Shown piece by piece: positions 30,624 through 38,704 of a stretch of DNA of 64,000 nucleotides (positions within the stretch are counted from its first letter, which is position 1; each line of letters starts with the position of its first letter). The DNA comes from Cellvibrionales bacterium UBA7375. GTDB lineage: Bacteria > Pseudomonadota > Gammaproteobacteria > Pseudomonadales > Porticoccaceae. The DNA lies in assembly GCA_949487135.1 (NCBI GenBank), contig CATAJQ010000002.1, positions 80,540-144,539 of the forward strand, given 5' to 3'. The notes below the pieces were generated by a model. It ran no database searches. It was not told the origin of the DNA and saw only the letters and a list, made by a program, of their open reading frames with translations. The position numbers and the translations under genes were made by a program.

Positions 30624-31427
30624 TTATTTAGGGAGCTTTTGCTTAGCAAAAATATCGTATCGGGTAGACTTACCCTCTAGCGAGTAGCTAGGCTTTTGCA
30701 TGCCCAAATAGTCTGAATGCGCTGGACGCTTTACCACTATCCTATACACAGCCTTATCAAGGGCATGCTCAAGTATTTGAGCCGAATCGTCATCTGCACC
30801 GACAATTTGATGTAAAGCCTGCATCTCTTTTTTAACCTGAGCTGATTTTTTTCTCGGCGGAAACATCGGATCTATATAAATAACGTCCGGATATTCATGC
30901 TCAGATAATTTCTTTAGATAATCTAAGCTATTGGTATGAGATAAGCTCATGCGACTCATTATTTGTGCAAGTTCAATATCCTCAGCAGCGGCAATTACTG
31001 CACGATCAAGACCATCTTTGAGCAATTGAAAAACAATAGGATTACGTTCAAGCAAGTTTAAGCTACAGCCTAGACTTGCTAACACAAAACCATCTGAGCC
31101 TAGACCTGCGGTTAAATCTAGTACTTTAGGGAAAAACTTACCAGAAACCCCAATGGCCTTAGCTATCATTTGACCATTTCCTCCGCCATGGTTTCTTCGG
31201 TGCCTATGAATACCAGAAACAAAGTCACAGCGAATAGCACCATGGTTGTTGGCAAGTGGCATAAATACTAAACCCTGGTCGGTAAAAGACAAATAATAGT
31301 CTGCTTCTGGCGATACAGATTGTTTATTTGATGTTATATATTCGAGAGGTAGACCGATTAGGTCGGAAATATTCCTTGCAGCCTGTTCGAAACAAATATC
31401 AGCGTAGGTAACTATAATTTTAGACAT
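30624..31427 (-). CDS. rsmJ: 16S rRNA (guanine-1516-N2)-methyltransferase RsmJ
   Basis: A SAM methyltransferase modifying G1516 in 16S rRNA. Features are DLTAGLGSDGFVLASLGC (SAM motif I), LLERNP and the catalytic-loop motif YIDPMFPPRKKSA. The track extends the frame to 31541, but residues before MSKIIVTYAD are low-complexity and unlike the family. I therefore place the start at ATG 31427, giving about 267 aa (E. coli RsmJ is 250 aa). Its upstream region contains DnaA-box-like sites. Confidence 0.93.
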   Translation of the reverse strand: MSKIIVTYADICFEQAARNISDLIGLPLEYITSNKQSVSPEADYYLSFTDQGLVFMPLANNHGAIRCDFVSGIHRHRRNHGGGNGQMIAKAIGVSGKFFPKVLDLTAGLGSDGFVLASLGCSLNLLERNPIVFQLLKDGLDRAVIAAAEDIELAQIMSRMSLSHTNSLDYLKKLSEHEYPDVIYIDPMFPPRKKSAQVKKEMQALHQIVGADDDSAQILEHALDKAVYRIVVKRPAHSDYLGMQKPSYSLEGKSTRYDIFAKQKLPK

Positions 31428-31897
31428 ATAACTATTTAAACATAGTTGTTTAGTTGTGTTGATAAAAAACCCGAATTTCTTGCAACTTGCTATTAAATTT
31501 ACACAAACAAAAATCTGAAATAAGTAGTTTAAAATGTTCATGATCTGAATTGGGGCATTATTCTAAATAGATTGCTAGATCTTAAAAATTATCACCATAA
31601 TAGGGCAATAAACTATCCACAGAACCTGTGGATAACTTTGTGGAAGACTAGTATAGCAAGTGGATTTAAGCCAGAAAAACCACGGTTTTTATACAGATTG
31701 GTTAATTTTTGTACAGACTAAAAATACCTTATAAAACAATGACTTAAAAACAATTAAAGCAAGAATCAATAACTTACATGGCATTTATAAAGTGAAGTTT
31801 TAAAAAAAAGACGTATCTGTGGAAAAACGACCATAGATATAGAACTAAGGAGTAATTCTTTTGCCCAGAGCGAGCAAAATTTAAAACCATAAAGGGA
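31428..31897. promoter_or_regulatory. AT-rich 470-bp non-coding region with DnaA-box-like sites
   Basis: No credible gene was seen between rsmJ and the MBL gene. The stretch is AT-rich. It holds TGTGGATAA at 31627-31635, a perfect DnaA box on the minus strand. CTATCCACA at 31613-31621 differs by one base and faces it. TGTGGAAAA at 31818-31826 is TTTTCCACA on the minus strand, fitting TTWTNCACA. The first two form TATCCACAG-AAC-CTGTGGATA. It may be a DnaA-responsive promoter for rsmJ, a DnaA titration or reactivation locus, or less likely an origin; no dnaA, dnaN, gidA or rpmH lies nearby. Confidence 0.5.
31614..31634. repeat. Perfect palindrome made of two opposed DnaA-box-like sequences
   Basis: TATCCACAG and CTGTGGATA are exact reverse complements separated by AAC. 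As DNA this presents two DnaA boxes head to head; as RNA it forms a 9-bp hairpin with a 3-base loop, but no T-tract follows. Confidence 0.7.
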
Positions 31898-32668
31898 CTA
31901 TAGCGCACTCAATTGCAACCAGTCAAACCCTTCTTCTTGATCTGCGTAAATAATATTTGCAGAGCCCTTATAAACGTTTTCAATCGATGATTTAGCTAAC
32001 TGCTTATTGTTGTTACTAAGGCTAATATGACCAATAACTAACTGCTGAATACAGCTTTGGTCAATTTCATTGATCAATGCAGCCGTTTGCTGATTATTTA
32101 AATGACCCCACTGCCCGCCCACACGATCTTTTAAGAATCTTGGGTACGATCCAGATTGTAATAATACTAGATCATGGTTGGCTTCAATAAGTAAGCCATT
32201 ACAACCGCTATATTGTTTGATTATATAGGGTGTAATAGAGCCAACATCGGTAAGAATACCAAAACGGTTTTCATTATCTTCAAGAATAAATTGAACAGGC
32301 TCGTTGGCATCATGGGGCACTGGGATTGGCTTAACCTCAATATCGCCCAGCTTAAATACTTGGTGGCTATCAATTATATTAATACCAGCATAGGCCTTAG
32401 AATCGAATCCTGTAGCTCTTAGACAGCCTGCGGTGATAAATATATCAATTGAATAGCGTGTTGCTAGAGGTAATACACCCTTCCAGTGATCGCTGTGTTC
32501 ATGGGTAACTAAAATAGCATCAATATCATCTGGCGTTTTATCTAGGCGCTGCAAACGTTTGATACATTCTTTAATAGAAAAACCGCAATCGATCATAATA
32601 CAGGTAGTTTTGGATTGGATAATTGTAGAATTACCCTTGCTGCCGCTACCTAAGGAGGCAAAACGCAA
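31898..32668 (-). CDS. MBL-fold metallohydrolase (YycJ-like)
   Basis: A 256-aa metallo-beta-lactamase-fold protein. It opens with RFASLGSGSKGNSTII and carries the metal motif THEHSDHWKG, with further ligands in PVPHDANEP and GHISLSNNN. The N-terminal GSGSxGN motif is typical of the YycJ/WalJ subgroup, implicated in DNA repair or cell wall coordination in Firmicutes and of unknown role here. It is 14 bp downstream of bamC in the run dapA-bamC-MBL, an order also known in Pseudomonas. Confidence 0.9.
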   Translation of the reverse strand: MRFASLGSGSKGNSTIIQSKTTCIMIDCGFSIKECIKRLQRLDKTPDDIDAILVTHEHSDHWKGVLPLATRYSIDIFITAGCLRATGFDSKAYAGINIIDSHQVFKLGDIEVKPIPVPHDANEPVQFILEDNENRFGILTDVGSITPYIIKQYSGCNGLLIEANHDLVLLQSGSYPRFLKDRVGGQWGHLNNQQTAALINEIDQSCIQQLVIGHISLSNNNKQLAKSSIENVYKGSANIIYADQEEGFDWLQLSAL

Positions 32669-32682
32669 TGGTTATACCTCCC

Positions 32683-33711
32683 TTAAGACATATTACTTCT
32701 AACTATATTAAGAAGTTTTAAAGCCAATTCCTTGCCAAGACTGTCACCCTCAAGACTAACGATTCTGATTTCAATCGACGACTCAACTTGCTCGACTAAA
32801 ATACGATAATTGGCCGCTAGCACCTGTTCTTTGTTGTTAGCGTTAAACCAACTGCTAATACCCGATGATTCTTGCTCAACCATATCGTCTGAATAATTAA
32901 CCAGCAGCAATCCCTTTGTTGTATCTTGATCGACAAGGGTAAAGCCACCACGTGCGGCAGAATAATTTATAGAGGCCCAAGTTCTATCAAAGGATAGATT
33001 GACCAAAATATAGGGATCAGCAACCTCTGGCTTGATGATTTCAACTTTAGATTCACCGCCTATATCCTGAGCAAGCAGTGATACTGAGGCATAATCAGGC
33101 TGCGCAACAAGCTGATTCGCCAAAAAGGAAACCATATCCTGCTCTTTAGCATCGGAATGTGATGAGGCAGGCCAATTATTATTTGCCTCTTGATCAATAG
33201 ATTTTAATTGATGAAGAACAGAAATCTCAGTGCTATTTAACTGCAGCCCGGGTGAAATAGTAAATCTAAATCTATGAACGTTGTCAGGATCTGAATTATA
33301 ACTTAACCAGGCAGTTTCGATAACGCCGGAAGAACCGTCGGCTTTTGCTGAACCAATACTGTTTTTATTTAATATATTGCGTACTCTGGGCCAGAGTTCA
33401 CTGGGTTTATTATTGATAAGAATCCATCGTTTCTGATCAATTTTTTGAATTTTTACTAATTGTTCAAATGTATTGACAGAAACTGGCTGCGGCCTGGGGA
33501 CTTCAGTGAAACTTGGGGTTGAAATATCACCTGAAACCGGTGGTATCGAATACAACTGCCCCAATTTAGACGCACTCAATTGCTCTGGAACAACAAGAAC
33601 CTGCGTTTCCGGTGACAAAAGGTAATCGTTACTATTATCTTCAATACCTAACCAACTACAGCCTGAAAGCGTAAAACAGGCCGCCATTATTAATTTAGAG
33701 ATATTATTCAT
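32683..33711 (-). CDS. bamC: Outer membrane assembly lipoprotein BamC (NlpB/DapX)
   Basis: A lipoprotein of the BAM complex that inserts beta-barrel proteins into the outer membrane. The lipobox LSGC places the lipidated cysteine at residue 18, followed by an extended N-terminal stretch and two helix-grip domains. The second half ends with VRILVEQ-like and LNIVRSNM segments. At 342 aa it is full length (E. coli 344 aa). It lies downstream of dapA with 35 bp between, the classical dapA-nlpB order. Confidence 0.92.
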   Translation of the reverse strand: MNNISKLIMAACFTLSGCSWLGIEDNSNDYLLSPETQVLVVPEQLSASKLGQLYSIPPVSGDISTPSFTEVPRPQPVSVNTFEQLVKIQKIDQKRWILINNKPSELWPRVRNILNKNSIGSAKADGSSGVIETAWLSYNSDPDNVHRFRFTISPGLQLNSTEISVLHQLKSIDQEANNNWPASSHSDAKEQDMVSFLANQLVAQPDYASVSLLAQDIGGESKVEIIKPEVADPYILVNLSFDRTWASINYSAARGGFTLVDQDTTKGLLLVNYSDDMVEQESSGISSWFNANNKEQVLAANYRILVEQVESSIEIRIVSLEGDSLGKELALKLLNIVRSNMS

Positions 33712-33746
33712 GCAATTTAACCCTACTGCCCTTTTAATTGTTATTT

Positions 33747-34625
33747 CTATACAAGCGATACTGATTTAAGTGCCTGTATAACTTTGACTTGATTAGCCTG
33801 TGAAAGTTGCGTCAAGGGCAATCGAATTGCATCGTTAATTAATCCCAACTGGCTCACGGCCCATTTAACCGGAATAGGATTAGATTCAACAAACATTGCA
33901 TCATGAATCGCAAGCAGCTGCTGATCAATTGCAAGTGCTTGCTGTGCGTCTCCATTAAGTGCTGCCTCACACATTTGTGCCATCATCTTTGGGGCAACAT
34001 TAGCCGTTACGGATATATCACCTTGCCCACCCAAAAGCATTAATTCACGGGCGCTGTGGTCATCACCTGAGTAGATAGCAAAAGTCTTTGGAGAGTTTTC
34101 TATCAGCCATGCCGCGCGAGCTAAGTCTCCCGTAGCCTCTTTAATTCCGACAATATTAGAAATTTCACTTAAACGAACAGCGGTTTCAGGCAGCATATCG
34201 CAGGCAGTTCGACCGGGAACATTATATAAAATTTGCTCTATATCAACTGCTTCAGCAACGGTTTTGTAATGTTGATACAGGCCTTCCTGAGTTGGCTTAT
34301 TGTAATAAGGGGTAACCAGCAAGCAAGCATCTGCACCCGCTAGTTTAGCGGCAGCGGTTAACTCAATAGCCTCTCGAGTACAGTTTGCCCCAGTCCCAGC
34401 AATCACCGGAATACGACCATTAGATATGGCTACAGCTTTTTTAATAACGCGACTGTGCTCTTCAACACTTAATGTCGCAGATTCTCCGGTAGTTCCTACA
34501 GCAACCAAACCATGGGTGCCCTGCTCTATGTGCCATTCTACAAGTCGCTCTAGGGCTTCCCAATCGACATCTAGACTGTCGGGGATCATCGGAGTCACTA
34601 GGGCGACAATACTTCCAGTAATCAT
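33747..34625 (-). CDS. dapA: 4-hydroxy-tetrahydrodipicolinate synthase
   Basis: A cytoplasmic class I aldolase joining pyruvate and aspartate semialdehyde, the committed step to diaminopimelate and lysine. The Schiff-base lysine is in VGIKEATGD (about residue 161). The tyrosine relay and ligand motifs are GTTGESATL and YNVPGRTACD. At 292 aa it equals E. coli DapA. It leads a dapA-bamC-MBL operon and has a good ribosome binding site (AAGGAACAAAG) upstream of ATG. Confidence 0.98.
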   Translation of the reverse strand: MITGSIVALVTPMIPDSLDVDWEALERLVEWHIEQGTHGLVAVGTTGESATLSVEEHSRVIKKAVAISNGRIPVIAGTGANCTREAIELTAAAKLAGADACLLVTPYYNKPTQEGLYQHYKTVAEAVDIEQILYNVPGRTACDMLPETAVRLSEISNIVGIKEATGDLARAAWLIENSPKTFAIYSGDDHSARELMLLGGQGDISVTANVAPKMMAQMCEAALNGDAQQALAIDQQLLAIHDAMFVESNPIPVKWAVSQLGLINDAIRLPLTQLSQANQVKVIQALKSVSLV

Positions 34626-34688
34626 CTTTGTTCCTTAAGCTTTAATTCTTTAATTCCATTAGCTATTAACAATATTAGCAAATGGCGA

Positions 34689-35621
34689 TTAACTCTTGGT
34701 ATAAAAATCAGACTCTCCCGCTGGGCGCGTTTTAAAGCGACGATGAGCCCAGAGATACTGTTCCGGTTGTAATCTGACAAAACTCTCAACAAGATTGTTA
34801 ACTCGTGTAGCATCAATAATATCATCACCTGTTGGAAAATCTTCAAGTGCAGGATGCACTGTAATCTTATAGCCCTGATTTCCAGGTAATCTTACATGAG
34901 TAAAGGGTACAACAGTTGCGCCAGTTTTTTCGGCTAATCGCGCTGTAGCATATACAGTAGCTGCATTAACACCAAAAAAAGGTGCAAATACGCCCTGTTT
35001 TATCCCATAATCTTGATCGGGTGCATACCAAACTGTCCGACCAGCCTTTAGTGCTTTCATAGTACCGCGAACGTCTCTTCGTTCATAGAGTCGGCTATTG
35101 CCTGAACTTTTATGCAATCTGCCCTTTATTTGAATGTAATCATAAATCGGGTTGCCATGAGCACGATACATGCCGTCTCTATCACAGACCGTTGAAATAG
35201 CTGCTGCACCTACTTCTATGGTGGTGTAATGGATGCTTAAGAGGATAATCCCCTTTCCTTCTGCTTGCTGTAAATGCTCTAAGCCCTCAAACTTTAATAG
35301 CTTTGAGAAACGTTTTTTTGACCACCACCAAGCTATTCCCAACTCCATAATAGCGATACCCATATTGACGAAGTTTTCTCGTAATAACTTAGCTTGCTGG
35401 GTCTTATCAAGTTCAGGGAAACAGAGTTCTATATTAGTTTTAGCGATATGCTTTCGATTAGTTGGCAATTTGTAGAGAAATAAGCCAACCAACTTGCCCA
35501 ACCCAAGTAAGCCACTAAAAGGAAGTAAGACTGCGATTCTCCAAATGGCAAAATAAAGCCACGTTTTTAACAAACCTGGACTTAAAAACCGTAATTGAAA
35601 ATTTGCACCCTTAGCATTCAT
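34689..35621 (-). CDS. lpxL: Lipid A biosynthesis lauroyl-type acyltransferase (LpxL/HtrB family)
   Basis: A 310-aa inner-membrane acyltransferase with a single N-terminal membrane anchor (LKTWLYFAIWRIAVLLPFSG). The catalytic H-x4-E motif lies in SIHYTTIEVGA, with downstream YRAHGNPIYDYI and YAPDQDYG segments typical of HtrB/LpxL. It transfers a secondary acyl chain from acyl-ACP to Kdo2-lipid IVA. LpxL, LpxM and LpxP cannot be separated securely by eye. It lies 18 bp after fabV, so lipid A acylation is co-expressed with fatty acid reduction. Confidence 0.88.
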   Translation of the reverse strand: MNAKGANFQLRFLSPGLLKTWLYFAIWRIAVLLPFSGLLGLGKLVGLFLYKLPTNRKHIAKTNIELCFPELDKTQQAKLLRENFVNMGIAIMELGIAWWWSKKRFSKLLKFEGLEHLQQAEGKGIILLSIHYTTIEVGAAAISTVCDRDGMYRAHGNPIYDYIQIKGRLHKSSGNSRLYERRDVRGTMKALKAGRTVWYAPDQDYGIKQGVFAPFFGVNAATVYATARLAEKTGATVVPFTHVRLPGNQGYKITVHPALEDFPTGDDIIDATRVNNLVESFVRLQPEQYLWAHRRFKTRPAGESDFYTKS

Positions 35622-35639
35622 ATAGTGGCACTTAGGTTA

Positions 35640-36830
35640 TTAAACCATATTCGATATAGCGACATCCGGATTAACGTCGACATCGTAGTCAACGCCGTCA
35701 ATCTCAAAACCAAATAGATTCAAGAATTCTTTTTTATAACCATCAAGATCTGTTAAATCCGCTAAGGTTTCATTGCTGATAGCCGCCCAACTGTCAGATA
35801 CTGCATCTTGAATGGCTGGATCGAGTTCTAACTCATCGACTCTTAGGCGTCCCTCTTCATCCAAACGAGGGGTATCAGAATACAAACACTCGGTAAATAA
35901 ACGATAAAGCTGCTCTATACAGCCTTCGTGTGTTCCTGTTTTCTTCATCTCTTGAAATAGCATCGCTAAATACAGTGGCATAATAGGTATAGCTGAGCTT
36001 GCTTGGGTTACAACTGCTTTAAGAACAGAGACACGCGCATCACCACCAGAAGATTGCAATTGATCACGAATGGTTAATACCTTTTTATCGAGATCTTTTT
36101 TAGCTTGGCCAATTGTGCCGTCCCAATATAAATCCCAAGTGATTTTTTCACCAATGTAGGTAAACGCTGTTGTTTTAGGGCCTTCAGCCAACACACCTGC
36201 TTCTTGCAGAGCATCGGTCCACATCTGCCAATCTTCACCACCCATGACCGCAACCGTATCGTCAATTTCTTGCTGGTTAGCGGCTTCGAGGCTGAATTCT
36301 TGAACTTCTTCTTTGTCAGTATTAACACCTAACATAGTGACATCTTTACCCACCGGCTTTAGGGTTGAATTATATACTTCGCCGGTATCTGGGTGCTGAC
36401 GTCGTGGTGCGGCAAGACTGTAGATAACTAGATCAACCTGACCTAAATCTTGCTTAATGGTTTCAATCGTTTTTTGCTTTATTTCGTTAGAAAAAGCATC
36501 ACCATTAATACTTTTAGCGTAGAGACCATCTTGTTCGGCCATTTTGTGAAATGCTGCACTGTTGTACCAACCCGCTGTTCCAGGTTTTCTATCGGTTCCA
36601 GGCTTTTCAAAAAATATACCCAGAGTTGAAGCACCACCGCCAAAGGCGGCAGAGATACGAGCGGCAAGACCATAGCCGGTTGATGAGCCAATCACTAAAA
36701 CGCGCTTGGGCATGTCTATCTTTGGCTGAGATTTAATATAATTGATTTGATTAAGGACATTGGCCTCACAACCGGTTGGGTGAGTTGTTATACACATAAA
36801 GCCACGAACGCGAGGTTTAATGATCATCAA
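35640..36830 (-). CDS. fabV: Trans-2-enoyl-CoA/ACP reductase (NADH) FabV
   Basis: A 396-aa enoyl reductase that completes the elongation cycle of fatty acid synthesis; FabV enzymes are insensitive to triclosan. The N-terminus [20 protein letters not shown] is characteristic, followed by the nucleotide-binding [16 protein letters not shown]. The catalytic Tyr-x8-Lys is in [19 protein letters not shown] with the nearby QAKKDLD. The second methionine at 36827 may be the true start. It is upstream of lpxL in the same direction. Confidence 0.96.
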   Translation of the reverse strand: MMIIKPRVRGFMCITTHPTGCEANVLNQINYIKSQPKIDMPKRVLVIGSSTGYGLAARISAAFGGGASTLGIFFEKPGTDRKPGTAGWYNSAAFHKMAEQDGLYAKSINGDAFSNEIKQKTIETIKQDLGQVDLVIYSLAAPRRQHPDTGEVYNSTLKPVGKDVTMLGVNTDKEEVQEFSLEAANQQEIDDTVAVMGGEDWQMWTDALQEAGVLAEGPKTTAFTYIGEKITWDLYWDGTIGQAKKDLDKKVLTIRDQLQSSGGDARVSVLKAVVTQASSAIPIMPLYLAMLFQEMKKTGTHEGCIEQLYRLFTECLYSDTPRLDEEGRLRVDELELDPAIQDAVSDSWAAISNETLADLTDLDGYKKEFLNLFGFEIDGVDYDVDVNPDVAISNMV

Positions 36831-36952
36831 TTGCTCTCCAAATTAAATAATGTTTTTAGCGTAAAAATATAGTCTAAATCTAAGCGATGTATCATACCTT
36901 AAATCCATAACAATCACGTAAATTTATACTTTTAATACCTTGGCTAAATAAT

Positions 36953-36978
36953 AAAAAAGGCCCAAATATGGGCCTTTT
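36953..36978 (-). terminator. Intrinsic terminator of the aceEF operon
   Basis: On the minus strand AAAAGGCCC / GGGCCTTTT forms a 9-bp stem with a 6-base loop and ends in six T residues. It lies 33 bp after the aceF stop, so no lpd gene is co-transcribed. Confidence 0.88.
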
Positions 36979-37010
36979 CCAATCTTGCTTAGATTTAACT
37001 AATGTCAAAC

Positions 37011-38651
37011 CTATAATGTCATGTGCCTTATATCACTGAGCATCTTAACCAAATAAGTCATAAAGCGACCGGCATCACCACCATTAATTACACGATGATC
37101 ATAGGACAAGGCTAGAGGAAGCATTAATGTTGGCTGGAAGTCAGAACCATCCCATATAGGCTTCATCTGTGATTTGGATACACCTAGAATACCTACTTCA
37201 GGACTATTAACAATCGGCGTAAAGCCATTGCCACCAATAGCGCCCAGACTTGAGATAGTAAAACATCCACCCTGCATATCATTGGGCTTTAATTTACCAT
37301 CACGCGCGAGGGTTGCCATGCTGATTACATCGGATGATATCTCCCAAATTCCCTTCTTATCCGCGTCTTTGATAACTGGAACAACAAGTCCACGAGGGGT
37401 ATCTACTGCCATACCAATATTTATATAGTGTTTTTGAACATAATTTTCACCATCACCCGCAAGTGAACGATTAAATTCTGGATTTGCGGCTAGGGCTGCA
37501 GCTGCAGCTTTAATTATGAAGGCAACCGGAGTTACCTTGATGCCGCGCTTTTCACCTTCGGCTTTAAGAGATTTGCGGAAGGCTTCTAGATCCGTGATAT
37601 CTGCATCATCAAATTGAGTAACATGTGGCACGTTTAACCAGTTACGCTGCATGTTGTCGGCAGTGACTTTCTGAATTTTAGATAGCTTAACGGTTTCAAT
37701 TTCACCAAACTGACTGAAGTCGGCTGCTGGGACCTGTGGGATGCCAGCACCGCCAGAAGCATTTGAGCCTGACTGTAGGGCAGATTTCACAAAGTTGTTA
37801 ACATCATTTTTCTGAATACGAGCTTTTGGCCCTGTTCCAGCTACCTGAGTTAGGTCAACACCCAGTTCTCTTGCCAGTAGGCGAACTGAGGGACCAGCAT
37901 AAATATCAGAAGAATCATTGGTTACAGGAGCAACAGCAGCAGCTGGAGCGACAGATTTTTGAGCAGGCGCAGGTGCAGGTACAGGTGTAGTTACAACTGG
38001 CGCGGCTGGAGCAGGCTCAGATGCCTCAACAGCTGTCTCAACTACCGCAGAACCACCACTAGCAACCTCAATAAAAGCTACCTGATCGCCAGTACCCAAC
38101 TTATCACCCTCTTTGGCAATAATGTTCATAACTGTACCAGTTAGGGTTGAAGGAACATCCATCGTAGCCTTATCAGATTCAAGTACTACAAGGGTATCAC
38201 CCTCTTCAACCTGATCACCAACAGCAACAGAAACCTCAATCAACTCAACCTTGTCGTCGCTACCAATATCTGGCACCAAAGCAATCTGCTCTGATGTGGA
38301 AGCTTCTGTGTCCGCAACAGGCGCTTCAGCTTCGGGATCAGGTGTTACTGTTTCAGCAACAACTGGCTCCGGCTCAGACTTTTCAACGGCTGGCTCAGCG
38401 GAAGCTACAGCATCGGCAGTTTCAATTTCTGCAATAGCGTCTCCAACTTTCACTGTATCGCCTTCTGCTACCAAATACTTAACAACGGCGCCATCGACGG
38501 GACTAGGGACATCCATTGAAGCCTTATCAGACTCTAAAACCACTAGAGAGTCTTCTTGCTCAACAGAGTCACCTACTGATACACATAGTTCGATTACTTC
38601 TACCGACTCTGCGCCACCTAAATCAGGAATTGTTACAATTTCTATTGCCAC
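37011..38651 (-). CDS. aceF: Pyruvate dehydrogenase complex E2, dihydrolipoyllysine-residue acetyltransferase
   Basis: A 546-aa core subunit of the pyruvate dehydrogenase complex. Two lipoyl domains carry their lysines in ESDKASMDVPS and ESDKATMDVPS, joined by Ala/Pro/Glu-rich flexible linkers. The peripheral-subunit-binding domain is at YAGPSVRLLARELGVDLTQV, and the catalytic domain ends with SYDHRVINGGDAGRF. E. coli AceF has three lipoyl domains and Pseudomonas two, so this is the two-domain form. It is 53 bp downstream of aceE. The E3 gene lpd is not next to it. Confidence 0.97.
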   Translation of the reverse strand: MAIEIVTIPDLGGAESVEVIELCVSVGDSVEQEDSLVVLESDKASMDVPSPVDGAVVKYLVAEGDTVKVGDAIAEIETADAVASAEPAVEKSEPEPVVAETVTPDPEAEAPVADTEASTSEQIALVPDIGSDDKVELIEVSVAVGDQVEEGDTLVVLESDKATMDVPSTLTGTVMNIIAKEGDKLGTGDQVAFIEVASGGSAVVETAVEASEPAPAAPVVTTPVPAPAPAQKSVAPAAAVAPVTNDSSDIYAGPSVRLLARELGVDLTQVAGTGPKARIQKNDVNNFVKSALQSGSNASGGAGIPQVPAADFSQFGEIETVKLSKIQKVTADNMQRNWLNVPHVTQFDDADITDLEAFRKSLKAEGEKRGIKVTPVAFIIKAAAAALAANPEFNRSLAGDGENYVQKHYINIGMAVDTPRGLVVPVIKDADKKGIWEISSDVISMATLARDGKLKPNDMQGGCFTISSLGAIGGNGFTPIVNSPEVGILGVSKSQMKPIWDGSDFQPTLMLPLALSYDHRVINGGDAGRFMTYLVKMLSDIRHMTL

Positions 38652-38704
38652 TTAAATCGCCCTTTATAAATAGTCTTTCTATTTGTTAATTACAGTTCCA
38701 ACTA

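Noticed and set aside
31428-31541. N-terminal extension of rsmJ in the ORF track
   Set aside because: The 38 extra residues are unlike the family; ATG 31427 starts directly before the conserved region.
31428-31897. Chromosomal origin of replication
   Set aside because: DnaA-like boxes are present, but no origin-linked genes (dnaA, dnaN, gidA, rpmH) are near and gene directions converge here instead of diverging.
38251-38655. 134-aa plus-strand ORF
   Set aside because: Ser/Ala/Thr-rich antisense of the aceF lipoyl domain and linker; a shadow frame.
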